DNA of 64,000 nt from the NCBI RefSeq assembly GCF_029210365.1, contig NZ_JARGES010000015.1, forward strand, positions 283,779-347,778, in the 5' to 3' direction. The notes below the pieces were generated by a model, which saw only the letters and a list, made by a program, of their open reading frames with translations, did no database searches and was not told where the DNA came from. The DNA comes from Mesorhizobium sp. YIM 152430. Its GTDB lineage: Bacteria > Pseudomonadota > Alphaproteobacteria > Rhizobiales > Rhizobiaceae. A program made the translations under genes and the position numbers. Shown here one piece after another: positions 1-11,251 of this stretch. Position 1 is the stretch's first letter; each line of letters opens with the position of its first letter.

Positions 1-365
1 TTGTAGGAGCCGTAATAGAGCCCGCGCGCGATGTGCAGATAGACGGCGACGAAGAACATCGACGCACCATTGGCGTGGATGTAGCGCATCAGCCAGCCCG
101 AATTGACGTCGCGCATGATCTTTTCGACCGAATCGAACGCCATGTCGACATGCGCCGAATAGTGCATGGCCAGCACGACGCCGGTCACGATCTGCACGAC
201 CAGCATGATCGAGAGAATGCCGCCGAACGTGTAGGCGTAGTTCAGATTGCGCGGAACGGGATAGGAAACGAACGAGTCGTGCACCAGCCGCGGCAGCGGC
301 AGGCGTGAATCGAACCAGCGTCCCATGCCGCTCGTCGGCGTGTAGGTAGAGTGTCCACCGCTCAT
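1..365 (-). CDS. petB: Cytochrome b of the bc1 complex, N-terminal part (cut by window edge)
   Basis: The reverse strand reads [20 protein letters not shown] and continues through [22 protein letters not shown] to [30 protein letters not shown], which is the classic cytochrome b start: amphipathic N-terminus, first transmembrane helix, the [22 protein letters not shown] segment, and the second helix with haem-ligand histidines. It forms the quinol-oxidising membrane core of the cytochrome bc1 complex. The start ATG at 363-365 lies 21 bases downstream of the Rieske gene's end, so this is a petA-petB operon; petC would be expected beyond the window. The truncation is only the window edge. Confidence 0.95.
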   Translation of the reverse strand, partial: MSGGHSTYTPTSGMGRWFDSRLPLPRLVHDSFVSYPVPRNLNYAYTFGGILSIMLVVQIVTGVVLAMHYSAHVDMAFDSVEKIMRDVNSGWLMRYIHANGASMFFVAVYLHIARGLYYGSY

Positions 366-386
366 TATTGTAAGCTCTCTCTTGAC

Positions 387-950
387 TTAGCCGATTCTGA
401 TGACCGTCTCGGAAATGAATTCGAACACCGGCACGGGCAGGTTCGTCGGCGCCGGGCCGGTACGGATGCGGCCGGCGGTGTCGTAATGCGAACCATGGCA
501 GGGGCAGAACCAGCCGCCGAAATCGCCGGCCTGGCCGAGCGGCACGCAGCCCAGATGCGTGCAGGAGCCGATCATGACGATCCAGTTCTCCATGCCCTCG
601 CCGGCCGAGCGCGCGAGATCAGTCGCCGGCTCCGCGTCGCCCAGATTGTCGTTGCGGGCGACCGGGTCCTTGAGATCGGAAAGCTCGACGGCACGCGCGT
701 CGGCGATTTCCTGCTCGGTGCGGTTGCGGATGAAGACCGGCTTTCCGCGCCACTTCGCGGTCACGGACATGCCCGGCTCGATCGCCGACACGTCGACATC
801 GACGGTCGCGAGCGCCAGCGTCGACGCATCCGGGCGCATCTGGTCGATGAACGGCCAGACCGCGCCACCGACGGCGACCACGCCGGCCATGCCGGTGGCG
901 ATGTAGAGAAAGTCGCGGCGGGTCGGCTCGGTCGTATCGTTCACGCTCAC
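387..950 (-). CDS. petA: Ubiquinol-cytochrome c reductase Rieske iron-sulfur subunit
   Basis: 187 aa, normal for a bacterial Rieske subunit. It starts at a GTG with a twin-arginine-like N-terminus ([10 protein letters not shown], residues 11-20) followed by one hydrophobic anchor helix. The 2Fe-2S site is intact: CTHLGC at residues 130-135 and CPCHGSHYD from residue 149, giving ligands C130, H132, C149 and H152 and the disulfide pair C135/C151. The protein passes electrons from ubiquinol to cytochrome c1 on the periplasmic face. First gene of the petA-petB operon. Confidence 0.97.
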   Translation of the reverse strand: MSVNDTTEPTRRDFLYIATGMAGVVAVGGAVWPFIDQMRPDASTLALATVDVDVSAIEPGMSVTAKWRGKPVFIRNRTEQEIADARAVELSDLKDPVARNDNLGDAEPATDLARSAGEGMENWIVMIGSCTHLGCVPLGQAGDFGGWFCPCHGSHYDTAGRIRTGPAPTNLPVPVFEFISETVIRIG

Positions 951-1166
951 GGGACTATGATCCTTATTGCCTCACTTCGACCGCAGGAAGCCGTGATGCT
1001 CACCCGTCCCGGACATGCTGCGCAACGGCAAGCGATGCCGGGGGCGTCCCCCAGTCATTTGGCGAAGGTTTCTATGCCCGCCTTGGCCTCTTGTCCAGAC
1101 GTTACAAGGGCGTGAGGGCAGTTTGTCGCGGGGGTTGTTGATAGTCGAAAGAGCGCTTTTGCAAGA

Positions 1167-1475
1167 TCAACTCGCACCCAGTCGCGCCAGCACCTCGGGC
1201 GGAATGCCGTAGTCGCGGATCGCGTCGTGGTGGCGGCGAAGGCCGATAAGTTCGCGCTGGATGAAATAGGCATGGACCGCATCCGCCGCCGCCTTGACGA
1301 GAAGCCTGCGGTTCTCGTCGCGCGTCTGATGGGCGTTGAGCGCCGCCATTGCCCTGGCGACCCGGTCCCCCGCCCGCCCCAGCGAGGACGCCATCTCGCC
1401 GGCGAGTTCGTAGTCGAGCGTGTCGAGCCCGGTCTGGATGCGCGCGCCGCCTTGTCCGGGAAGCCGAAGCGCCAT
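1167..1475 (-). CDS. Small conserved protein (DUF6665-like)
   Basis: 102 aa, soluble, mostly helical, no signal peptide or membrane segment. It carries a hydrophobic/charged pattern (LDYELAGEMASSLGRAGDRV, then a helix with HAYFIQRELIGLRRHHD). It resembles a small Rhizobiales family that I believe is called DUF6665; that assignment is from memory and tentative. Its start lies 4 bases after the stop of the upstream ABC exporter gene, so it is probably the last gene of the two-ABC operon. Function unknown. Confidence 0.7.
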   Translation of the reverse strand: MALRLPGQGGARIQTGLDTLDYELAGEMASSLGRAGDRVARAMAALNAHQTRDENRRLLVKAAADAVHAYFIQRELIGLRRHHDAIRDYGIPPEVLARLGAS

Positions 1476-1479
1476 CGCC

Positions 1480-3375
1480 CTACTCCGCCGCGAGACTCTG
1501 CGCGAGGAAGCCGCCGGACTGGCGCTTCCAGAGCTGCGCGTAGAGGCCGTCGCGTGCGATCAGCGCGTCATGCGTGCCCTCCTCCACGATCCGGCCCTCG
1601 TCGATGACGATCAGCCGGTCGAGCGCGGCGATGGTGGAGAGCCGGTGCGCGACGGCAATCACGGTCTTGCCCTCCATCAGCCGGTAGAGATTGTCCTGGA
1701 TCGCCGCCTCGACCTCCGAATCGAGCGCCGAGGTCGCCTCGTCGAGCAGCAGGATGGGCGCATCCTTCAGCATCATCCGCGCGATCGCGATGCGCTGGCG
1801 CTGGCCCCCGGAAAGCTTGACGCCGCGCTCGCCGACATGCGCGTCGTAGCCGGCGCGGCCCTTGGGGTCCGAAACGCCGGCGATGAAGTCGTGCGCCGCC
1901 GCCCCGCGCGCCGCCTCGATCACCTCCGCCTCGCTCGCATCGGGGCGGGCATAGGCGATGTTGTCGTGGATCGAGCGGTGCATCAGCATCGGGTCCTGCG
2001 CGACCACGCCGAACTGCGCGCGCAGCGAGGCTTGCGTCAGGGAGCGGATGTCGCGCCCGTCGATCAGGATGCGCCCTTCCTCCACGTCGAAAAGGCGCAG
2101 GATCAGATTGACGATCGTCGTCTTGCCCGCGCCCGAGGGACCGACCAGCGCGACCTTCTCGCCCGCCCGGATGTGGAGGTTGAGATCGTCGATGATCCCG
2201 CCATCCTTGCCGTAGTGGAAGGAGACGTTCTCGAAGCGGATGTCGCCCCTCGCGCGCGGCGCGACGATCGCGTCGGGCGCGTCCGTGAGCGTCGGATCGA
2301 CCGATATCGTGCCGGTCGCGTCCTGCACGGTCGCGTAGTTGCGGATGAGGCCGTTGATGTTGAACATCATGTAGCCGGACATCTGGTTGAGCCGGTAGGC
2401 GAGCCCCATGGCCGCCGCGATGGCGCCCGTCGTCGCAGTTCCCGCCATCCAGCTTTGCAGGGCGACGAGGAAGATCGCCGCCATCATGAAGCCGTTGATG
2501 ATGGCGACGGCGGCGCGCACGCGGGTGATCGACCGCGTCAGCCTCTTCACCGCCATCAGATAGTTGTGCATCCCCTCGCGCACGAAGGAATGTTCGCGCC
2601 CGCCTGAATCGAACAGCTTGACGGCGAGGATGTTGGTGAAGGCGTCGACGAGACGTCCGTTGACGACCGAGCGTTCGTCCGCCGTGCGCCGGCCCGCCGC
2701 GCGCAGCGGCGGCAGGAGCTTCCAGCCGGCAATTGCGTAGACCGCGATCCACGCGGCGAGTATCGCCAGCATCCACGGATCGACCGAGAACATGATCGTC
2801 GCGGCGAGCACGAGAAAGGTGACGAAGCCCCAGACGGTCTGTAGCGAGGAGATGATGAAATCGCCCGTCGCCTCCGACCCTTGCGTGATCTTGGTGGCGA
2901 TGCGGCCGGCGAAATCGTTCTGGAAGAAGGTGTAAGGCTGCTCGATCACACGCCGGAACGCCTGCCAGCGCACACGCTGGTAAAAGTTCGGTGCGATGGT
3001 CTGTTCCTCCACCACCGTCTGGAAGATCATCGCGACGGCGCGGACCAGGAGGACAAGCAGGAGATAGGCCAGGATCGCCCAGCCATAATCGGCCAGAAGC
3101 GCCGTCGGCGTCGTCGTTTCCAGAATGTCGATGATTCTGCCGAGCGCCCAGTAGAGCCCCGCATCCACCGCCCCCGTCAGCCCGCCGGCAATCAGCAGCA
3201 ACACGAATGACCCCGGCGCCTGCCGTGCGAAGAAGGCAATGAAGCCGAACGCCGTCTTCGGCAGCACGGCCCGATCCGTATCGGCGAACGGATCGATGAC
3301 GTTCTCCACGCTCCGCCACGCCCGTTCGGACAGGCGTGACCTGGCATCGTCCGTCTTCACCGGCGCTTCGCTCAT
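1480..3375 (-). CDS. ABC exporter half-transporter (permease fused to ATPase), second of a pair
   Basis: 631 aa. It has an N-terminal six-helix transmembrane domain (about residues 40-330) and a C-terminal nucleotide-binding domain with Walker A GPSGAGKTT, signature LSGGQRQRIAIARMM, Walker B ILLLDEATSAL and switch histidine VAHRLST. This is the ABCB/MsbA-like layout. The start is the ATG at 3373-3375 because it overlaps the upstream exporter's TGA as ATGA, implying translational coupling. The NBD is nearly identical in long stretches to its neighbour, so the two probably arose by tandem duplication and may form a heterodimer. Substrate unknown; lipids, peptides or drugs are all possible. Confidence 0.9.
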   Translation of the reverse strand: MSEAPVKTDDARSRLSERAWRSVENVIDPFADTDRAVLPKTAFGFIAFFARQAPGSFVLLLIAGGLTGAVDAGLYWALGRIIDILETTTPTALLADYGWAILAYLLLVLLVRAVAMIFQTVVEEQTIAPNFYQRVRWQAFRRVIEQPYTFFQNDFAGRIATKITQGSEATGDFIISSLQTVWGFVTFLVLAATIMFSVDPWMLAILAAWIAVYAIAGWKLLPPLRAAGRRTADERSVVNGRLVDAFTNILAVKLFDSGGREHSFVREGMHNYLMAVKRLTRSITRVRAAVAIINGFMMAAIFLVALQSWMAGTATTGAIAAAMGLAYRLNQMSGYMMFNINGLIRNYATVQDATGTISVDPTLTDAPDAIVAPRARGDIRFENVSFHYGKDGGIIDDLNLHIRAGEKVALVGPSGAGKTTIVNLILRLFDVEEGRILIDGRDIRSLTQASLRAQFGVVAQDPMLMHRSIHDNIAYARPDASEAEVIEAARGAAAHDFIAGVSDPKGRAGYDAHVGERGVKLSGGQRQRIAIARMMLKDAPILLLDEATSALDSEVEAAIQDNLYRLMEGKTVIAVAHRLSTIAALDRLIVIDEGRIVEEGTHDALIARDGLYAQLWKRQSGGFLAQSLAAE

Positions 3376-5234
3376 TCGGCTGCGATATCCTTTTCGTTTT
3401 CCGCCTCGTCGGGCAGAAGGAATCCGCCCGACTGCCGGTTCCACAGATGGGCGTAAAGGCCGCCGCTTGCGATCAATTCATCGTGCGTGCCGTCCTCCAC
3501 GACATGGCCCTTGTCCATCACGACCAGCCGGTCCATCGCCGCGATGGTGGAGAGGCGGTGTGCGATGGCGATCACCGTCTTGCCTTCCATCAGGCGGTAG
3601 AGGTTCTCCTGGATCGCCGCCTCCACTTCCGAATCGAGCGCCGAGGTCGCCTCGTCGAGGATCAGGATCGGCGCGTCCTTGAGCATGACGCGGGCGATCG
3701 CGATGCGCTGGCGCTGGCCGCCGGAAAGCTTGACCCCGCGCTCGCCGACATGGGCGTCGAAACCCTTGCGGCCTTCGGGGTCGGAGAGCCCGGCGATGAA
3801 ATCCAGCGCCTCGGCCCGCCGCGCCGCCTCCATCATCATCTCCTCGGTCGCGTCGGGGCGGCCGTAGAGGATGTTGTCGCGCACGGAGCGATGGAGCAGC
3901 GACGTATCCTGCGTCACGACGCCGATATGCGCGCGCAGGCTCTCCTGGGTGACGTCGGCGATGTTCTGCCCGTCGATCATCAGGCGCCCGCCCTCGATGT
4001 CGTAGAAGCGCAGCAAGAGGTTGACGAGCGTCGACTTGCCCGCGCCAGAGCGTCCGACCACGCCGACCTTCTCGCCCGGCCGGATGGTCAGGTCGAGCTT
4101 TTCGAGAACACCCTTCTGCTTGCCGTAGTGGAAGCGCACGTCGTCGAACACGATCTCGCCGCGCGGCACCACCAACGCCACGGCGTCGGGCTTGTCGTCG
4201 ACGATCCGCGGCAGCGAGATCGAGGCGATGCCGTCCTGCACGGTGCCGACATTCTCGAACAGCGCCGACAGTTCCCACATGATCCATTGCGACATGCCCC
4301 ACAGCCGCAGGACGAGGCCGAGCGCGACCGCGATCGCGCCGACCGTCACAGCGTCGAGCTGCCACAGCCAGATGCCGAGCGCGGCGACGAAGAACAGGCA
4401 GAGCGAATTGAGCACGTAGAGCAGGCCGTAGAGCCCGGTCACCAGCCGCATCTGGCGGTAGACCGTATCGAGGAACGAACGCATACCGTCGCGCGCGAAG
4501 GACGCCTCGCGCTGCGCGTGGCTGAAGAGCTTGACGGTCTGGATGTTGGTGTAGCTGTCGACGACGCGCCCCGTCATCACCGAACGCGCATCGGCCTGCT
4601 CTTCGGCAACGCGGCCGAGCCGCGGCACGAAATGGACCATCAGACAGACATAGGCGATGATCCAGCCGGCAAGCGGCAGGGCCAGCCGCCAGTCGGCCGA
4701 GGCGACGATGAACAACATGCCGAGGAAATAGACGACGACGTAGTTCAGCACGTCGAACGTCTTGATCACCGTCTCGCGCACGGCGAGCGCCGTCTGCATC
4801 AGCTTGGTGGCGATGCGGCCGGCGAACTCGTCCTGGTAGAAGGTCATCGACTGCTTGAGCAGATAGCGATGGACCTGCCAGCGGATGCGCATCGGATAAT
4901 TGCCGAACAGCGTCTGCTGCTGGAGCAGCGAATGCATCAGCACCATGCCGGGCAGGCCGACGAGGACCAGCAGCGCCATGCCGGCAAGCTGCCAGCCATT
5001 GTCGGCAAGGAACGTCTCGCGGTCCTGCGCCGTCAGCCAGTCGACGATGTTGCCGAGGAAGGAGAACATCCAGACCTCGGTGATCGCGATCGCAGCGATC
5101 AGGATCGCCGCCGGGATCAGATAGGGCCAGGCATCCTTCGTATAGTGCAGGCAGAAGGCGAACAGCGTCTTCGGCGGCTCGACCGGCTCTTCGGCCGGAA
5201 AGGGATCGAGGCGGGATTCAAACCAGCGGAACAT
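3372..5234 (-). CDS. ABC exporter half-transporter (permease fused to ATPase), first of a pair
   Basis: 620 aa, same architecture as the next gene: N-terminal cytosolic segment FRWFESRLDPFPAEEPVEPP, six predicted transmembrane helices, then an NBD with Walker A GRSGAGKST, LSGGQRQRIAIARVM, Walker B ILILDEATSAL and IAHRLST. I chose the ATG at 5232-5234, since the residues upstream of it do not resemble family N-termini. It overlaps the following exporter gene by 4 bases (ATGA). Both NBDs keep the catalytic glutamate, so neither site looks degenerate, unlike many heterodimeric exporters. Substrate unknown. Confidence 0.9.
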   Translation of the reverse strand: MFRWFESRLDPFPAEEPVEPPKTLFAFCLHYTKDAWPYLIPAAILIAAIAITEVWMFSFLGNIVDWLTAQDRETFLADNGWQLAGMALLVLVGLPGMVLMHSLLQQQTLFGNYPMRIRWQVHRYLLKQSMTFYQDEFAGRIATKLMQTALAVRETVIKTFDVLNYVVVYFLGMLFIVASADWRLALPLAGWIIAYVCLMVHFVPRLGRVAEEQADARSVMTGRVVDSYTNIQTVKLFSHAQREASFARDGMRSFLDTVYRQMRLVTGLYGLLYVLNSLCLFFVAALGIWLWQLDAVTVGAIAVALGLVLRLWGMSQWIMWELSALFENVGTVQDGIASISLPRIVDDKPDAVALVVPRGEIVFDDVRFHYGKQKGVLEKLDLTIRPGEKVGVVGRSGAGKSTLVNLLLRFYDIEGGRLMIDGQNIADVTQESLRAHIGVVTQDTSLLHRSVRDNILYGRPDATEEMMMEAARRAEALDFIAGLSDPEGRKGFDAHVGERGVKLSGGQRQRIAIARVMLKDAPILILDEATSALDSEVEAAIQENLYRLMEGKTVIAIAHRLSTIAAMDRLVVMDKGHVVEDGTHDELIASGGLYAHLWNRQSGGFLLPDEAENEKDIAAE

Positions 5235-5732
5235 GGTGGAAACTTTCGGTCGTGTGGTGATCGAGAACGGCAGCGCCGGCCAGGGCGCCATGTTCCGCGA
5301 CCCTCATGTAGGGCGTTGATGTCGAGCTTCCCACGCCGGCGCGCGCCGCTCCTGCCATGACGATGGCAGGAAGCGCCAGAAGCGCCGCGATCGCCGAAGC
5401 GGTCAGGCCGCAGGCAAGGTTTCGGTCATCGGGAGCGCGCCGCACGGAGCGCAAATCAGGCTGGGGAAACATCGTCGAAATCTCGTGGGTCCGGTCGTGG
5501 GGCCGGCGGATTTCGAAGGCGGATGCTTCAGCGTGTCAGGGAAGCGTCGATCCGAAAACCACAGGCGCGAGGAAAGCGCGGCGCGCGCGAATGCGGGATG
5601 GCAAGAAAATATTCATCGCGTGCCTCCTGTGGTTCGGGTTGGACGAGGATGCTTCATACCCGAAACGAGGCGATTTGACCACCCGCCCCGATTGGCGCTA
5701 CGCCCAACTCTCGATTGCACCAGGATAAACCG
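5235..5732. other. Intergenic region between divergent ABC exporter operon and trmL
   Basis: 498 bases without a gene I can support. Short reading frames exist on both strands (for example 5218-5472 on the minus strand with a hydrophobic stretch), but none has a ribosome-binding site or recognisable family. The region should hold promoters for both divergent units. A loose TTGACC/TACGCC pair at about 5676-5705 faces trmL with an 18-base spacer and is only a weak match. Confidence 0.4.
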
Positions 5733-6194
5733 ATGCGCATCGCGCTCTACCAGCCCGACATCGCCGGCAACACCGGCACGATCCTGCGCCTCGCCGCCTG
5801 CCTCGGGCTCGAAATCCACATCGTCGAGCCGGTCGGCTTCGACCTGTCGGACCGCAATCTGAAGCGCGCCGGCATGGACTATCTCGAAATGGCGGCGCTG
5901 ACGCGCCATGTCGACTGGGCGGCGTTCGAGACATGGCGCAAAGCGCAAGGCGCGCGCCTGGTCCTTCTGACCACGAAAGCCGACTCCGCCTACACCGACT
6001 TCGCCTATTTGCCCGGCGACGTGCTTCTCTTCGGCCGCGAATCCGCCGGCGTTCCCGACGCGATCCACGACGCCGCCGACCACCGCCTCACCATCCCCAT
6101 GCGCCCCGGCGCCCGCAGCCTCAACCTGGCGATGAGCGTCGCCATGGTTGCGGGCGAGGCGCTGCGGCAGACGGGCGGATTTCGGAACGGTTGA
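5733..6194 (+). CDS. trmL: tRNA (cytidine/uridine-2'-O-)-methyltransferase TrmL
   Basis: 153 aa, the normal length of this minimal SPOUT enzyme, which methylates the wobble base (C34/U34) of tRNA-Leu isoacceptors. Motifs visible: N-terminal IALYQPDIAGNTGTILRLAACLG (SPOUT motif 1), LLFGRESAGVP (motif 2) and IPMRPGARSLNLAMSVAMV (motif 3, forming the trefoil knot that binds SAM). The start is the ATG at 5733, which has an AGGA nine bases upstream; an in-frame TTG at 5715 is less likely. Stands alone after the divergent ABC operon. Confidence 0.93.
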   Translation: MRIALYQPDIAGNTGTILRLAACLGLEIHIVEPVGFDLSDRNLKRAGMDYLEMAALTRHVDWAAFETWRKAQGARLVLLTTKADSAYTDFAYLPGDVLLFGRESAGVPDAIHDAADHRLTIPMRPGARSLNLAMSVAMVAGEALRQTGGFRNG

Positions 6195-6223
6195 GCCTGG
6201 TGGCTCAGGCCGGACGATCGAAG

Positions 6224-6364
6224 ACCCCCACCCCATACCCCTCCCCACAAGGAGGAGGGGGACGTCAGCGCCGTGTCTCGCCTTCCGCTTGGAGCTTGCT
6301 CGAACGGTTGGGAGCAACGTCGAGGTCCCCCTCCTCCTTGTGGGGAGGGGTATGGGGTGGGGGT
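6224..6364. repeat. Palindromic intergenic repeat with perfect 40-bp inverted ends (copy A)
   Basis: A 141-base element. The left arm (6224-6263) and right arm (6325-6364) are perfect reverse complements over 40 bases, built from CCCCACCCCATACCCCTCCC followed by CACAAGGAGGAGG. The 61-base centre is unrelated. Related arms occur at 6832-6883 and 14664-14806. It lies between trmL and the DUF559 gene. It has no coding capacity and looks like a non-autonomous mobile repeat or REP/BIME-type element. Confidence 0.85.
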
Positions 6365-6396
6365 ACGGCGCAGACGTCCCAAGCAAAAGCACATCC

Positions 6397-6759
6397 TCAA
6401 CCAACCCCGATCTCCCTCAGGATCGTCTCGACGCACCCGTCGAAATTTTCACCGAGTTCACCCGTATTGATCCTCAGCACGCGATACCCATCCATCGCCA
6501 GCCGGGCATCCCGCACTCCGTCGCGAACCTGCCGATCCGGCAACTGATGATGCTCGCCGTCGATTTCGATGACCAGACGCTTCTCGTGGATGACGAAGTC
6601 GGCGACATACGGCCCGATCGGCGCCTGCCGCCTGACATGGATGCCGTACCAGGTCCTGAACATCTTCAGTTCCGCCCACAGCCGCCGCTCGCCATCGGTC
6701 ATGTCGCGGCGGAGCTTGCGCGCCCGCGAAATAGTGTTCGGATCGATGGCGCTCGGCAT
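6397..6759 (-). CDS. DUF559-family endonuclease-like protein
   Basis: 120 aa. The pattern RRDMTDGERRLWAELK, then FRRQAPIGPYVADFV, then LVIEIDGEHH matches the DUF559 family, which has a PD-(D/E)xK/Vsr-like fold. The probable catalytic set is the acidic residue in ADFV plus EIDGEHH. Members are widespread and small; a DNA-repair or nicking role is suspected but unproven. It sits between two copies of the palindromic repeat (6224-6364 and 6832-6883), an arrangement often seen for DUF559 genes in rhizobial intergenic clutter. No obvious partner gene. Confidence 0.85.
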   Translation of the reverse strand: MPSAIDPNTISRARKLRRDMTDGERRLWAELKMFRTWYGIHVRRQAPIGPYVADFVIHEKRLVIEIDGEHHQLPDRQVRDGVRDARLAMDGYRVLRINTGELGENFDGCVETILREIGVG

Positions 6760-6831
6760 CTCGGCTGGTCCTCTACAAGAACGTCAACGTCCGAAACAAA
6801 TATCGAATTCGCAAGGATTCCTGTGAAGAGG

Positions 6832-6883
6832 ACCCCCCACCCCATACCCCGCCCCACAAGGAGGAGGGTATGGGGTGGGGGGT
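6832..6883. repeat. Collapsed copy of the palindromic repeat (copy B)
   Basis: A 52-base hairpin. The arms read ACCCCCCACCCCATACC and its complement GGTATGGGGTGGGGGGT, and the loop retains the CCCCACAAGGAGGAG core seen in the arms of copy A. This looks like a full element whose centre and inner arms were deleted. It lies between the DUF559 gene and the MoaD/ThiS-like gene. Confidence 0.8.
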
Positions 6884-6915
6884 CTTTCTCGCAGAAATCT
6901 GCCTCGCCCCCTCCT

Positions 6916-7239
6916 CTACCCCCCGCTGATCGCCGTCAGCACGAACACCTCGTCCCCCGCCTGTAGCCGGTGCCCGAGTTTCACCCGCTCGCCATCGACG
7001 AAGACGTTGATGTGCTTGCGGATGGCCGGACGCGAATCGCAAAGGCGGTCGCGCATTCCCGGCCACAGCGCCTCCAGCCCGTCGACCATCTCGGCAACGG
7101 TTCCCGCCTGCATCTCGACCCGCCGCGCCGCCCCCGGAAACAGGTCGACGAGGATCGCCGGCAGGCGGACGATGATGTCGGGACGCTCAGTCATGGCCTC
7201 GTCATTCATGGCCCCGTCATTCATGGCCCCGTCATTCAT
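6916..7239 (-). CDS. MoaD/ThiS-like ubiquitin-fold sulfur carrier protein
   Basis: The core (from TERPDIIVRLPAILVDLF) is about 92 aa and ends in the diagnostic Gly-Gly (TAISGG) that is adenylated and thiocarboxylated in MoaD/ThiS carriers. The central INVFVDGERV and QAGDEVFVLTAISGG strands fit the beta-grasp fold. The start is uncertain. Reading from 7239 adds MNDGAMNDGAMNDEA, encoded by a 15-base tandem repeat with four in-frame ATGs; the shortest start is 7194. It overlaps the stop of the upstream BNR-repeat gene, so the two are translationally coupled. The acceptor pathway is unknown, since no moeB/thiF-like gene is adjacent. Confidence 0.85.
   Translation of the reverse strand: MNDGAMNDGAMNDEAMTERPDIIVRLPAILVDLFPGAARRVEMQAGTVAEMVDGLEALWPGMRDRLCDSRPAIRKHINVFVDGERVKLGHRLQAGDEVFVLTAISGG
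7192..7239. repeat. 15-bp tandem repeat creating several start codons
   Basis: Three consecutive 15-base units (consensus ATGAATGACGGGGCC on the minus strand, the last with one substitution) run directly into the MoaD/ThiS-like reading frame. Each unit contains an in-frame ATG, and the first overlaps the stop of the upstream gene as ATGAATGA. Confidence 0.85.
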
Positions 7240-8314
7240 GGATCGTCAGCGTCTCGACCGACAGGATCGCCGGCATGTGCGCCTCGATCTCGCGCCATGT
7301 CTCGCCCTCGTCGCTCGAGGCGAAGAGCGCGCCGCCGCTGGTGCCGAAATAGACGCCGGCTGTGTCCATCCGGTCGGTCGCCATCGCCTGTCGCAGCACG
7401 CCGAAATAGGCGTTCTGTTGCGGCAGGCCGTCGCGCAGATCCTGCCAGGTGCGGCCCGCGTCGCGCGTGCGCCAGACCGCCGCCTTCGCGTCGGGCATGA
7501 AGCGGCCCATGGTGTCGCCGTTGAGCGGCAAGAGGAAGAGCGTGTCGCGATCCTTCGGATGCGCGGCGGCGGGGAAGCCGAAACTCGACGGCAGACCCTG
7601 TTCGATGCTCTCCCATTTCACGCCGCCATCGTCGGTGCGGTACATGCCGCAATGGTTCTGCTGGTAGAGCCGGCCATTGGCGCCCGCCGCCATGACGACA
7701 TTGTGGACGCACTGGCCGAATTCGGGATAGTTCTCGCCCTCGGGCAGGAAGTCGGCGCGCGTGCCGCGATTGCGCGGCTCCCAGGTCTCGCCGCCATCGG
7801 CGGTGTGGAACACGCCGGCGGCCGAGATGCCGATCCAGATCTTCTTCTCGTCCGCAGGATCGATCACCAGCGAATGCAGGATCAGCCCGGCCCCGCCGGG
7901 GTTCCAGTGCGGCCGCGACGGGTGCTTCTGTAACCCCTCGACATGCGTCCATGTCTCGCCATCGTCGTCGGATCGGAACAGCCCGGCCGGCTGGACGCCG
8001 GCATAGACGCTGCCATTGTGCGCGGCCACGCTCCAGACCGACGAGATCGGCTCCTGCCCTTCCGCATAGGCGAGCCCGTTGGAGGAATGCGTCCATGTCT
8101 TGCCGAGGTCGGTCGACTTCCAGACCGCGGGACCGAACCAGGCGTCGCCGCCGCCCGCATAAAGCGTGCCGGTTTCGGGATGCGCGACGAAATGGTTGAT
8201 CGGCCATGTCTGGCAGAACGGGCCGGAGAGCTTCCAGTCGCGCCGGGCGCCATCACTTTCCAGAATGAAGGCACCCTTCTTGGTGCCGACCAGTATCAGT
8301 ACCTTGTCTGCCAT
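7232..8314 (-). CDS. BNR/VPS10-type beta-propeller repeat protein (exo-alpha-sialidase-like fold)
   Basis: 360 aa without a signal peptide. At least five Asp-box motifs of the S-x-D-x-G-x-T-W type are visible: STDLGKTWTH, SDDDGETWTH, TADGGETWEP, TRDAGRTWQD and SSDEGETWRE. They are evenly spaced, indicating a beta-propeller. This family is usually annotated as WD40/YVTN/BNR-like glycosyl hydrolase; no catalytic activity can be read from the sequence. The start is the ATG at 8312-8314, preceded by a clear GGAGG. The gene is coupled to the downstream MoaD/ThiS-like gene. Function unknown. Confidence 0.85.
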   Translation of the reverse strand: MADKVLILVGTKKGAFILESDGARRDWKLSGPFCQTWPINHFVAHPETGTLYAGGGDAWFGPAVWKSTDLGKTWTHSSNGLAYAEGQEPISSVWSVAAHNGSVYAGVQPAGLFRSDDDGETWTHVEGLQKHPSRPHWNPGGAGLILHSLVIDPADEKKIWIGISAAGVFHTADGGETWEPRNRGTRADFLPEGENYPEFGQCVHNVVMAAGANGRLYQQNHCGMYRTDDGGVKWESIEQGLPSSFGFPAAAHPKDRDTLFLLPLNGDTMGRFMPDAKAAVWRTRDAGRTWQDLRDGLPQQNAYFGVLRQAMATDRMDTAGVYFGTSGGALFASSDEGETWREIEAHMPAILSVETLTIHE

Positions 8315-8418
8315 CAGATCCTCCATTTCCCCGGCCGGGACATTACTCCTTTTGCGATGACGGTTGAACGACCCGCGAACCGACAATCATGGGCGCAATT
8401 TTTTGAAAGCGGTGCGGC

Positions 8419-8447
8419 TTGTCACGCAATCATCGCTCGGCTATCTC
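8419..8447 (+). promoter_or_regulatory. Predicted sigma-70 promoter of the leu leader/leuA
   Basis: TTGTCA (8419-8424), a 17-base spacer, and TATCTC (8442-8447). The expected start of transcription, 6-8 bases after the -10 element, falls at or next to the A of the leader ATG at 8455, so the leader peptide mRNA would be leaderless. Confidence 0.6.
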
Positions 8448-8454
8448 TTCGCCC

Positions 8455-11176
<2,722 letters not shown>

Positions 11177-11251
11177 CTTTTGGCGCGTTTTCGCCGGAAT
11201 CGTGGTGTAACGAAGCGTTAACCGTACCCACTGAGTGCCCGGAGCGCCGGC

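Noticed and set aside
3336..5360. Long plus-strand open frame antisense to the first ABC exporter (over 670 codons)
   Set aside because: Rich in His, Arg, Asp and Gln with no domain; the minus strand encodes an intact ABC exporter with all motifs. It is a GC-rich codon shadow.
5218..5472. Small minus-strand frame with a hydrophobic stretch upstream of the ABC operon
   Set aside because: No ribosome-binding site, overlaps the ABC gene's start, and no family resemblance.
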